A stretch of 64,000 nucleotides of DNA from Alviniconcha marisindica. Its lineage: Eukaryota > Mollusca > Gastropoda > Provannidae. Every line of letters starts with the position of its first letter. Within the stretch, counting starts at the first letter, position 1. Below are positions 28,501 to 42,502 of this stretch, one piece after another. The notes beneath the pieces were generated by a model, which had not been told where the DNA came from, made no database searches, and saw nothing but the letters and a program-made list of their open reading frames with translations. Made by a program: the position numbers and the translations under genes. The stretch is taken from the NCBI GenBank assembly GCA_018857735.1, contig JABMCL010001606.1, forward strand, positions 241,001 to 305,000. Direction: 5' to 3'.

Positions 28501-31275
28501 TAGCTGTACCCAGGTAAGGTGACCCAAATATCCCAAGGGGTTAATTAAATATTAAAAATAATTTTCTAAATTACAAAAATCCATCCTATCAGGAAACAAA
28601 AGTCAATGAAAGGAAAAGGAAAACTTTCATGATGAAGACTGTTTATTTAAGTAAAATCTGCATAGTCAAATCAGGGGATTTTTTTTATAGACCTACTGTA
28701 ATTTGGTTTTACACAGGTTCTGCATAGACACCTGTGAAGCATTGACTTGCTTTATGCCCACATGAAGATCAGGTCAAAGTTACAAGATTACTTATTAACA
28801 ATTGCCCTGATATAACCATAATGGTTGACTGGGCGTACAACACCAAGTTACTTACTTATTAACAAATGAATAAGCAATGAATAAAGAATGTTTAAAAAAG
28901 AAGACAAAAAGAAGGAAAGAAAAAAGGAGAGAGCGAGTGCAAAGAAGCTGCACTTAGACAACAGCAAGTCGGCATCAACAGGGCAAAGACTTCACCAAGA
29001 CACTTGCCACTGACAGCCATTTCTTTTCTTGTTTGCACCAGAGCAAACGTGTGCCAACAAAACACCAATCTCCATTGAAAAAAGCACTTGATAACCTGGT
29101 CACACCCACCTATAGAGAAAGAGTGGCGCTTGCGTTGACAGGCAGCTTTTGCTATCGTTGCCATGGTTTCACTGACTTCTGACAAAGAGCGGAGACGAAA
29201 CAACTCACCAGGGAAGTTGCGTGACTTTGGTGAGAGTTGATCGGCCAGTGACAAGTCTTGCACGCTGTCTGCTCGGAACTGAAATCAGTGAACCGCATGT
29301 TTATTGTTGTTTCAACCAACATGTTCATTATTTCAATATACAAGCAGCTTTACTATTGTTTCAACAGACAAGCAGCATGCTTTCTGTTGTTCCAATAGAC
29401 ACCACCCCCCTTCCCCCTTCTGTGTCATCTAACTGACGTCATAATATTGATTACATCATGCCTATTTCACTACACATTACTGTCATGCCAACATTCTTCC
29501 AAACACATTGTGTTCAACACACCCCAACAGCAACTGGGTAAATCCATTTTCATTTATTACTTTGTTGTTAAACTGTTGTTGGCAAAAGGGGCTTACCCTG
29601 GTGAGTCACACATGTTTAGTATGGTCATATTAAACTGGTGTTCTTTTTAACCATTTATGTGTTTGGGTCTATTAATTTTCAGGTTGAAACATAATTCACC
29701 AAATCAAAAGTGAAATCTGATTCACTGTCCACAATGTCACATCCTGTTGGATGAAGTTTGGTGCAAATGATGACGTTGAATGAATCAGGAAGGCTGAATT
29801 CCAGTTACACTGAGTTACAGGCAAAGCAAGTCAAGATACATCCTGACGTACTCCTGGCTGAATTCCAGTTACACTGAATTACAGGCAAAGCAAGACAAGA
29901 TACATCCTGACCTACTCCTGGCTACTAGTGGCAGCTCTGGATTCTGAGCAGAAAGAATATTCATTTTTGCATCTGTGGAACCAAGTGGTGGGAATCAGAA
30001 GAGAAACACATCTTTACTGTTTGATTAGAGAAAGCAGCATCTTTACTGTTTGGTTAGGAAAAGCAGCATCTTTACTGTTTGATTAGAGAAAGCAGCATCT
30101 TTATTGTTTGGTTAGGGAAAGCAGCATCTTTACTGTTTGGTTAGGGAAAGCAGCATCTTTACTGTCTGATTAGAGAAAGCAGCATCTTTACTGTTTGGAA
30201 ATTGGTTAGGGAAAGCAGCATCTTTACTGTTTGGTTAGGGAAAGCAGCATCTTTACTGTTTGGTTAGGGAAAGCAGCATCTTTACTGTTTCATTAGAGAA
30301 AGCGGCATCTTTACTGTTTGATTAGAGAAAGCTGCATCTTTACTGTTTGGTTAGAGAGAGCAGCATCTTTACTGTTTGATCAGGGAAAACAGCATCTTAA
30401 ACTGTTTGACCAGAGAAAACAGCATGCTCATTTACTTCCTTTAGAAAAACTTTCTTTTTACATTTTGTTGCCTGTTCTGTTGTATATATATAGTCATCAG
30501 AATTACAATTAATTGTGATTTCTTCTCTTGTTTCATTACCATGATACAAACAAATGTTAAAGTGAACCCCAAATCCTACCTTGAATCATCATAAACATTT
30601 TGTATGGAGTCAAATAATAACTCTATTTACAACTATAAACATGTCCTTTTCAATGCATTTAATGATCATACATGCTGAAAGTGCTAGACAAGACCATTTT
30701 GATAGTTAACTGATTTACATAAACTACAGATGACACAGTCAGTGCACTAATATTTAACTACATAATTTATGTGTACTAGACATGCATAACCTTTTGAATG
30801 CATTGACTGATTTTATATATATATATATACAGACAGAAAAACAAGGCTCTCTGTGACTCCTGGGCACAGTGTGTGTTCCCTAGTTGTCTAGAATGTATGT
30901 TGTGTGCAAGAGAGCATGATGTATAAAAATATGACGTATTTTATAATCTAATTATTTTTTGTAGGAATCAGTCAAGCCAACCGGGCCTTGACGAAGCCCT
31001 CATGGGTAAAAATTCGGAGTAAAAGGTTTCCACTAAAAAACATGCTTGGACTTTGTTATACCCTCTCTCTCTCTCTCTATATATATATATGCATTAGATA
31101 TGACTTTTTCAATGCATTTACTGGTAAAGCTGTATTACAGTTTGGATATACTGTATTACAGTTTGGATATACATTCAACAATCTACAGAATCCACAGTTA
31201 AGCAGTTTGTAAAATTATGCCCTGCAAAATTCCACCCACATGTACAGAACATTTTAAGAATTTCCCATCCCTATT

Positions 31276-31373
<98 letters not shown>

Positions 31374-33542
31374 TAGACTAACCCAGGTTGCTTCCCTGAG
31401 GTTTATGTGTACATATTGTTGATCTTGTAAAGCGCAATGTGCTCATCCTTGTTGGAGAGATACTGTGCTATAGAAATGACCACTGTTAGTATTATTAGTG
31501 CTGACACTGCCCAACACTTTTACTTCTTCTGGCAATCTCAGAAGCCAAAAGACACTATGTTTCATCATCAACTGCTCCCTCTGCAGTCAATGCAGTCAAA
31601 GGATTAAATTTAACATGAGGGCACTGCAGTCACTGCATTTAAAAAGCAACTGAGCCAAACCGTTACTTAACAAAACTCCGGTCCATCAATATTCGCTTTT
31701 GACAAAAGGTTCCAGCTTACTTCCCCCCCCCCCTCCCCACCATCACTTATGTTGTGTTGAGAACTTTTCAACTTAGAAACAGTGTGAGAGGATACGAGAG
31801 GGAAGAGGTCTACCTGTTGCTGCAGCAATCCAGTAGGAGAGGTGACAATCTGAAAGGCGGCAAAGAGACAAAATGCAGGGTTAGTATCAGAAAATGACAA
31901 AGTTAAGACTGTGCAGACTAAAAAACTGCATGCTGGGTTAGTAAACATTGGCTCTCTTGCATACAGGTACACATGCAGGCCCATGCACTCCCATACACAG
32001 GGTACAGACACTGACTGGGTAACTGTAACCCATATACTCCCAAACACAGGGTACAGACACTGACTGAATAACTGCCACCCCATCATGACAGTCATATGAC
32101 AATAGACACCTGTTTAGTCCCATACACAGGGTACAGACACTGACTGGGTAACTGTAACCCATATACTCCCATACACAGGTACAGACACTGACTGGGTAAC
32201 TGTAACCTATATACTCCCATACACAGGGTACAGACACTGACTGGGTAACTGTAACCCATATACTCCCATACACAGGGTACAGACACTGACTGGGTAACTG
32301 TAACCCATATACTCCCAAACACAGGGTACAGACACTGACTGAATAACTGCCACCCCATCATGACAGTCATATGACAATAGACACCTGTTTAGTCCCATAC
32401 ACAGGGTACAGACACTGACTGGGTAACTGCCACCCTATCATGACAGTCATGTATAAATAGATGCCAGAATTTTTGACAGCTTTTTGAGCCCAGGTGTCAA
32501 AGATTATTAAAAAAACTGTATTGTATAACTGTGAACAATAGGGATTTATTTGATCTGAATTATATACACACATATATAATTCACACATACAGACAAATAT
32601 ACAAACATTCATTATCAGGGACTGTGATCAAGCACAGAAAATGTCTTTTTAATACATATTTGTTCTTCCTCAACAGCCCCCTTCCCCCACCCCACCCCCC
32701 ACTAAACAACAACAACAACAAAACGGGTGGTGGGGGGTGGGGAGGGGAAAAAATCAGCAGCATTAAATTGCTTAAAAATCAGCCAACTAATTCAGAGCAA
32801 TAAAATACACTGACATTATCAAAGTAACCATCACCACTAACTGTTTTGTTTTAGAAACAAGCCAGTATTAGTGACAATATTTTGGAAAGGTTATCAGCTG
32901 TTGTAATGCTCTCAGTCTAGGTAATGGTTCTACTTTGTCTTTTGCTGAAATAATTATGCACTTCTGTGCTACCACTGACATACAGTGATCCATAGAAAAC
33001 AGTTGACCAGTTGCAAAGATAACTGGTCTTTAAATGTTGGGTAGTTTTTCATTTGGGCAAAAATTTAGCTGCCTAAACCTTCTATATAAAAATCCACACC
33101 AATGCCACCACAAAAGCAATCACCAAGCAACCACCCCTCAAAAATAAACAAAACAAAAAACAGGCGGTTGGGGGAAGGGGGGCAGAGCAATGAGTTCTGG
33201 GAATGGGGCCCAGAGCGATGAGTTCCACACTAGTTTTCTACCCTGCTGCTTTGCCCATTTCTATGTATAAAAGCTCACTGTGTCCAGCATCTGCTCATGA
33301 AACACAGAGGTAAGAGGAAAGAAAGTTGTTGGAGACAGGTTACTGTTTGCACACTGTTAGTTGCCAAGTCTGGTTAGCTCTAATCTATCAGTGTGTTACC
33401 TTGCTGGTATTTTCCTGAAATGCGCAAACAAGCAAACAGCAATCAACAAAATGTTACCCACAATGAGGTCAAAAAGGGCAGAGCTGGGGTCCGAAAAGCT
33501 GCACTGACTGAGAAAGAAAACTGCTCTTGATGTGTAACAAGA

Positions 33543-33577
<35 letters not shown>

Positions 33578-36500
33578 CAAGACCAACCCACTATCATAGT
33601 TAAGAATAGAGGTGTATTGCTGATGAGACAAAATCAAAACTAAGTTAACATCCTGCAGCGCTGTTTCCAGTACATTCTTGTAGTGTCCCCTGACATCAGA
33701 CATCAGCTATCTCAGTGGCTGGGACACTTCATGTACATGTTCATGTGCAGCATACACGTCACATTAATGTGTTCATGTGCAGCATGCACAAACTCTCACA
33801 CACCTGTGGGTATCTGTGTTAAGAAGGACACTCCTGCTTTATCAGGAGGACAAAAGAACATTATCACTGAAAACGACATGCACAGTCATCAAAATATTTG
33901 AAACAAAAATGACTGCTAGCATTCTAAAACAAGATCCAAACACATAAATGGTTCAAAAGAACCTTTGTGGAAAACAACATAGCTCAACCAAAAAAGATAA
34001 GTTATTTCGCTTCTCATCTCATTTTTCATTGTTTTTCATTGTTTAAGTGTCATTTTGTAGCTTTACAAAGGGGATTACCCTGAAAATTTGCAGACTGTGT
34101 GTTTGTGTCTTAATAAATAAGCGTTCTTTTGAACCTTTTATGTATTTGGATCATCAAAATATTGGCATGATACACCTTGCAAAAAAAAACTGACAGTCAC
34201 TAACACCAACAGACACTAGCTAGTCACAAAATGGTCATACATATATAGAGATTGGAGAGATACAACACTGCAGACTCTGCTCTGGGCCATTGAACCTCAG
34301 AAAAACAACAGCCATAGGCAGTTAGCCAGCTACATATTTTGCTAGCTACACAGCCCGCCACGTGGGGTAGCTGCCAGTCAGGGTGCACCTGTACATACCT
34401 GGTTGATGTTGGGGACGCTGGTGGTCTTCCTCAGGCTGATGGGTCTGCCAGACACAGTCAGCAGTTCTTTCACTGCCACCTCCTGCAGCACACATATACA
34501 GACACAGACACACACACACACACACAGACACACACATGCACACACACCAAATTCATATACTTGTGAGAATTGTCTTTATGCCAGGAAGCTAAGTCAAGTA
34601 CTTGTTTATTTATTCCATTCAAAGGAAAACGTGGATAAGGCCCTTTCCTATTGCAGACATACTTTGGTGCAACAGGTGGCAACTGCACAATTAACAAACA
34701 AATCCCCCCCCCCCCCCCCCCCCCCCCCCCGTTTTAATCACCACTAACAGCTCATCTGTGTGGGTCTGTTCAGTTCAGTTAAAGGTGCAATCCATGTGCT
34801 TTGATGACCCATCTCTCACAAGTTTTCCAAACATCACCTTTGAAACAGTTCCAGTGTTTATCTGATTGACAATGGTCCTTTCTCATCCTTTCAAGGAAGA
34901 TCACTGAGTGCTTCTTCTTTCCACACCTCTCTCCTCCAGGTGATTGATGGGTCTATCCAACATGAGAATACTCTCTACCAAAGAGATTCCCTTGACACAT
35001 TTACATTTAGCCTGTCAGTGTCCAGAGAAAGAGGTGTAGCAGAAGGCCACCTGCGTGAGTGTATCTTGGGCAGTACAATGGGTGCAGTGATATAACTTAT
35101 TAAAACAAATTGTGTGTGTCTAATAGTACTTTGGGTGAATAGACATAAAATTAAACATCGATTGGATGCAGTGCGGAGACAACCCTTACTTGTCTGAGTC
35201 TGTCCAGGGTCAGAATGCTCTCCACTGCGGATATGCCCTTGATGTACTTCTCTATGTAGGTCTCCCCATCCACAGCAGATGTGTCGTTGTGAGAGGCAGC
35301 CATCTGTGCCAGAGTCTCCAGCTCCTCCAGCTCCTCAGAGCCCTGCAGCAGTGAGTCATGGTGACTGTAACCACACTGATGACATCAATCACAGTGACCG
35401 TAACCACACTGATGACGACATCAATCACAGTGACTGTAACCACACTGATGACATCAATCACAGTGACCGTAACCACACTGATGACGACATCAATCACAGT
35501 GACCATAACCACACTGATGACAACATCAATCACAGTGACCATAACCACACTGATGACAACATCAATCACAGTGACCATAACCACACTGATGACATCAATC
35601 ACAGTGACTGTAACCACACTGATGATGACATCAATCACAGTGACTGTAACCACACTGATGACATCACTCACAGTGACCGTAACCACACTGATGATGACAT
35701 CACTCACAGTGACCATAACCACACTGATGACAACATCAATCACAGTGACCATAACCACACTGATGACATCAATCACAGTGACTGTAACCACACTGATGAT
35801 GACATCAATCACAGTGACTGTAACCACACTGATGATGACATCAATCACAGTGACTGTAACCACACTGATGACGACATCAATCACAGTGACTGTAACCACA
35901 CTGATGACGACATCAATCACAGTGACTGTAACCACACTGATGACGACATCAATCACAGTGACTGTAACCACACTGATGACGACATCAATCACAGTGACTG
36001 TAACCACACTGATGAGACATCAATCACGTGACTGTAACCACACTGATGATGACATCAATCACGGTGACTGTAACCACACTGATGATGACATCAATCACGG
36101 TGACTGTAACCACACTGATGATGACATCAATCATGGCGACTGTGACCATACAGTTGATGACATCAATCATGGTGACTGTAATCACACTGATGATGACATC
36201 AATCATGGTGACTGTAACCACACTGATGATGACATCAATCATGGTGACTGTGTCCACACTGATGATAACATCAATCATGGCAACTGTGTCCACACTGATG
36301 ATAACATCAATCATGGTGACTGTGACCACACTGACAATAACATCAATCATGGTGACTGTGACCACACTGACGATAACATCAATCATGGTGACTGTGACCA
36401 CACTGATGATAACATCAATCATGGCAACTGTGACCACACTGATGATAACATCAATCATGGCAACTGTGACCACACTGATGATAACATCAATCATGGCAAC

Positions 36501-39500
36501 TGTAACCACACTGATGATAACATCAATCATGGTGACTGTAACCACACTGATGATAACATCAATCATGGTGACTGTGACCACACTGACAATAACATCAATC
36601 ATGGTGACTGTGACCACACTGAAGACGACATCAGTCATGGCGACTGTGACCACACTGATGATAAAATCAATCATGGCAACTGTGACTACACTGATGATAA
36701 CATCAATCATGGCAACTGTGACCACATTGGCAATAACATCAATCATGGTGACTGTGACCACACTGACAATAACATCAATCATGGTGACTGTGACCACACT
36801 GACAAATAACATCAATCATGGTGACTGTGACCACACTGACAATAACATCAATCATGGTGACTGTCACCACACTGACAATAACATCAATCATGGTGACTGT
36901 GACCATGCTGACAATAGCATCAATCATGGCAACTGTGACTACGCTGATGGTAACATCAATCACGGTGACTGTGACCACGCTGACAATAACATCAATCATG
37001 GCGACTGTGACCATGCTGACAATGACATCAATCATGGTGTCTGCGACCATGCTCATCAATCATGGAGGATGTGACCACGTTGGCAATAACATCAATCAAG
37101 GCAACTGTGACCACGCTGATGACAACATCAACCATGGTGACTGTGACCACGCTGACAATAACATCAATCATGGTGACTGTGACCACACTGATGACCACAT
37201 TGACATCAATCTGAGCTTTTTTATCCGTTGAAGTCATGCAGTTATCTTTTCTTCATGCATCTGGTGCATGGAAATGTTTCCACACACACTCACCAGAAAG
37301 CAACAGCAAAAACAAAAGCAAGAATATGGATAATAACTACTGGCCGCTGAAAAATTAAACTACCTGAGAAATGCAACATTTCATCATAATGGGGAGTAGG
37401 GGTAGCTGAGTGGTAGCATCAGACTCATGATCGGAAGGTCACGGGTTGAAGTCCCGGTGCAGGTGGGAGAATTGTCTTCTCCTGGGTCAACTTTCTGTGC
37501 CAACTCCTGCAGGTGCTGAATAGGCATGCGCTCTATGTGGCTTTGAATGAAGTGACACTGTAAACTGCAGCATGGCTGTATGGCATACACTCACCTTTGG
37601 TAGATTGGAGACTACTTCGTACATGATGCCGCTGTCAGACAGGTAGTCCTGTAACACAAACACCATCATCACCACTTGTTACACTTCAGACTTCACACTC
37701 TCAGTTCCTGTATTGCAGTTTTCATCTCAACTCTCCTTAAATAGCTTTCCTCTCCATTTTCCTTTTTCAGCTAACCCTGCTAGCAAAATCTCAATTCCCC
37801 TTTTGTTATTTCTCAATTCTCCTTTTGTCATTTCCCTTTCAATTCTCCTTTTGTCATTTCCCTCTTTTGCCATTTCCCTCTCAATTCCCCTTTTGTCATT
37901 TCCCTCTCAAATCCCCTTTTGTCATTTCCCTCTCAAATCCCCTTTTGTCATTTCCCTCTCAATTCCTCTTTTGTCACTTTCCTCTCAATTCCCCTTTTGT
38001 CATTTCCCTCTCAATTCCCCTTTTGTCATTTCCCTCTCAATTCCCCTTTTGTCACTTTCCTCTCAATTTCCCTTTTGTCATTTTCCTCTCAATTCCCCTT
38101 TTGTCATTTTCCTCTAAATTTTTCTTTTGTCATTTCCCTATCAATTCCCCTTTTGTCATTTTCCTCTCAATTTTCCTTTTGTCATTTCCCTATCAATTCC
38201 CCTTTTATCATTTCCATCTCAATTCCCCAGTCCTAGTTTTCCTCTTAAATCCCATTTTGCTCCAGTGTGGTACACTCAACTTAACCCATCAAGCATGTGC
38301 AAGAGTGTGACCCACCGATCCGATGATTCTGTTCTTCAGCATGTGAGTGAGGGAGGTGAGGCTTTGCTTTTTGTAGATGTTGATTGCGATTCTCTTGCGC
38401 AGCACCAGTTCCATGGAGGCCGGGTGACTCAGTCGCACCACTGCCTTCACCACCATGTACATCCGCTCATTAGCCGGCGTCACACGGTTCAGGCTGGCCG
38501 AGTCGTGCAGTGAGGAGTCCCACGATGCAATGGCACACACCTGACCACCAAACCCAAAGAATTACAGCTGCCATAGTAATGACACAGATCTACAACTAAA
38601 AAGAATCATCACCATTCAGGAATTTGTTTGTCAAGGCAAGGCAACATCAACAAAACCCAGATCAGATGGGGGTAAAAAAGAGAAAGCTAGTCTGACAGGG
38701 TGTAAAACTTTGACACCAAATTATTAAACAGCACAGTCATCTGTATGTATTATTATACAACTGAATTACAGGGAAGCATCTCAGTAATATCCCTTTCACC
38801 CACTATGTACAGAGACATCCAGTGGGTAGAGTGGAGTGCATAATTAGTACAGAGACATTAGGTGTGTAGAGTGCATACTTAACACACAGACATTTGGTGG
38901 GTAGCATGCATAATTAATACAGCAACATTTGGTGAGTAGAGTGCACAATTAATATAGAGACATTTGGTGAGTAGAGTGCAAAATTAATAGTAACACCAGA
39001 GACATTCGGTGGGTAGAGTGCATAAAGGAGCGGGGGTAGTTCAGTTGGTAGAACATCCAACTGAAAAGCTAGGGACACGACTGACACTAGTTCAAGTCCC
39101 CAGTATGGCATGGTTTTTTTCTGAGAGTCAGCTTCCAGTGCAGACTCTCTTACTGTGTCAGTACAGCCCCCGTGCACATTCATTTACACAAACATCTGAG
39201 TGCATGTTAAAAATCCTAAACGCTGGCAGCCATAACATTGTTTGAACAGACAAAAATTGCACAGTCTCATTGTGCTTTACCCAGGTAATTAGGCAACTGA
39301 ACTTTCCCACAAGGGACAATGAAGTAGTAAAAAGAAATGACTACAGAGACAGTTGGCAGATAATTAACAGCGAAGGCAGCGCAGCAACACTCCTCGGTTC
39401 ACACTCCTAGAGGATGGGACCTCTTTAACCTGTGCTGTAAGTATGTACGCAGCCATTCTGTTGTAGTCTTACTTACATTGTCCACCTCAGTGAAGTACTT

Positions 39501-42452
39501 GACGATGGGCAGGTTGACAAACTGGCCGTTATGCTCCTTGGGCAGAATTGAGTTCACTCCCACAGCCTGCAGACCCTCCTTGGCGTTGGGTGTGCTCATG
39601 TCGTCAGCTGGCAGGACAGAGTTCACCATGTCACAGTCTACTTGACACAATGCCCATCTTGTTAGCAAGCATCATTCTATAATGATGAGAGAGGGTAACA
39701 ATAAAAATGTCCATTTCTAAGGTGCCCCAAAGCTCCAACCACAGCATGCTCATGGGGAACATACACTAATAAAACACTGGATGCAAGGGAAGAAGGCACT
39801 GGAAAGTAATATTATAAGATCAATGTGGTGCATTTGGGTATCTGAGCATCTGAGTGTTGGGAACCACAAATTCCGCATGAGGAAAGAAAAGCAGTTTAAT
39901 TCCTGCTTTTAATAGGCTCAGCTGTAACAGGCTAACTCTCACATGGGTGTAACAACACAATATGCTGCGTCGTCAGTTGATTTCAGATATGAGGTCAGAA
40001 TGTTTTATGTGGTACAAATGTCATGCACTGTCAGCTTGGAGTTAGGTGGATGAAGGGACTGAAATGTACTGTAATTTCATGCCTCTCCCAGCGAGACCTG
40101 ATCCAGGTGACAATGAATGACAACTGCCAGCTGAGAGCAAGGACAACTAAGTGATAGTCCTTTTCAAGGAGGACTTCTTTAATCAGCGAGACCTGCAGCT
40201 GCTGCTTGGTGAACAGTACTGGCTTCACTTGCAGAGGGAACTGTCACAGGTGTCTGACTCATCGGTACACACAGTGAAAGAGAATAAATGTAAGTACTTG
40301 CAAATCTGAGAGTATTGATATTATGGTCAGAGACAAACTTGTACTCTCTTGACATGCTCACACATCAAAGTTGCTGCTGTATAATGTGGGTGCTGGACCA
40401 CTTTGTGAAAGACAATCAACATTCTTTCATTACATCAGCTGATGAAGAAAGTCAAATGAAATGTAAATAATAGTGCCAATAACTCAAGCTTTAGTTTTGC
40501 TTGATTCCAAGAGAAACACTTAGTAGTTACAGTTGATAGAAGCAGTTCAAGGACAGAAAAGACAGTTCACTGGGAAACTCTTTTGGCCCCAAATCACATT
40601 TATTAGTTTATTTAACTGAAAAGGCAAAATAGTAAGTTAAGTATGTCCGATTTACTCAAAAGAGTTCAGCTTTCAGTGTAAAGAGATTTCTAATAAGAGG
40701 TGTTGTGTAAGCCTATGCACATGGGTATTACAACATAACAAGTCATGTGGTCAGTTGACATGATTTATCATGTTGTAAAAATATGAGGTTAGAATGTTTT
40801 ATGTGGCAGATATGTCATGCATGATCAACTGGGAGGTGAGTGGATAACAGGTGGTGACCGCACACCCTTGTGGGTCTCAGTAGACCTGTACATCAAAACT
40901 GTACACAAAAGCATCCAGCGGAAGATCAGGAAGTGTGGGGAGGCTGGGGGGTTGGGGGTGGGGGGTAGGGGGGGGGAGGAGCAGCCCTGAATGTCAAGTA
41001 TTTTGCAGGGGGGAGGGCAGCCCTGAAAGTCAAAAATTTCGCTCTCATACTTTACAATTTGGTAGCCAGACAAAAAGCTGGTAGCTAAAATTTGGCAACC
41101 ATATTAGAATTTTGTTTAAACACACACATTGTGACAAGCATAATGAATCTGTTTTGAAATCATAATTATATTGTTCCAGTATCATCCAATGTCCATTACT
41201 GTGACACCAAACATGGCTAATTTGTAAACAGCTAGTGGCTGGAAATATGATTCCTCACACATATAAATAGAGTCTTTCAATTTGTTTCTTTCATATTTAT
41301 TGACCTATTTGCATTCTTGTCCTAAAGTCATAAATGTATTCCTGCCTGTGAACTCGTTCACCCATGATGTATGTAATGCATCACATAACAACCATACCAT
41401 TCAGGTCCAGAAATAGCACAGGTGAGTGCTCCTCCACATTTGGGGGTGGATGCCTGAAACAGTGAATCAAATTACACTCACTTAAGTATACACACCTGCA
41501 GTCTAAACCATTCAAAAGTGTGAGCATCCATGGTATGGTCTGTGTACATTATTCAGGTGTTCATCTGTGTACATTATTCAGGTGTTTGTCTGTGTTAAAT
41601 GTATCACCCTCCTCCCTGCCCCAGTCTATTGCACTATGCTGCTCCATACCTTGCCATTTACTGTGATCAAGATTGTGATCAACTACCCACATCTTGCCAT
41701 CCATTGTAATAATTACTCAGACTTTTCCATTTATTGTTATCAACTACCCAGACCTTGCCATCTATTGTGATAATTACCCAGACCTTGCCATCTATTGTGA
41801 TAATTACCCAGACCTTGCCATCTATTGTGATAATTACCCAGACTTTTCCATTTATTATCAACTACCCAGACCTTGCCATCTATTGTGATAATTACCCAGA
41901 CTTTGCCATCTTTTATTGTTTATCAATTACCCAGACCTTGCCATCTATTGTGATAATTACCCAGACTTTGCCATCTATTGTGATAATTACCCAGACTTTG
42001 CCATCTATTGTGATAATTACCCAGACCTTGCCATCTACTGTGATCGACTAACCAGACCTTGCCATCTATTGTGATAATTACCCAGACCTTGTCATCTACT
42101 GTGATTGACTACCCAGACTATGCCATATATTGCATCTATTGTGATAATTACCCTGACCTTGCCATCTGCTGTGATCGACTACACAGATTTTCCATCTACT
42201 GTGATATGCTACTTCAGATCTTATGATCTACTGTCACGTACTACTCCAGATCTTATGAGCTATTGTCACATACTACTTCAGATCTTATGATCTATTGTGA
42301 TGATCTATTGTGATATACTACTCCAGATCGGGGTTGGGTGGGACAGATTCAAATTGGTGTTGTTGTTTGAGATCATTAAGTTAATATTTTGCTAATTGTT
42401 GTATGAGTGGACGAGCAGAGACTGGTGTGCACATGTCATTTTGTGTGTGTGT

Positions 42453-42502
<50 letters not shown>

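Noticed and set aside
35358..36809. 483-codon open frame on the plus strand (and 263-codon on minus)
   Set aside because: It is a read-through of a minisatellite whose units are 33 or 36 bp and lack stops. All parts are repeats, it lies in a kinesin intron, and opposite-strand frames are equally open.
37391..37465. Possible functional tRNA gene
   Set aside because: A and B boxes are present but the anticodon stem has a mismatch, and the sequence runs on into the shared SINE body. Two other copies in the window have the same body.
39028..39105. Possible functional tRNA gene
   Set aside because: Good A and B boxes, but it is followed by the SINE body and tail instead of a terminator, so it is scored as SINE.
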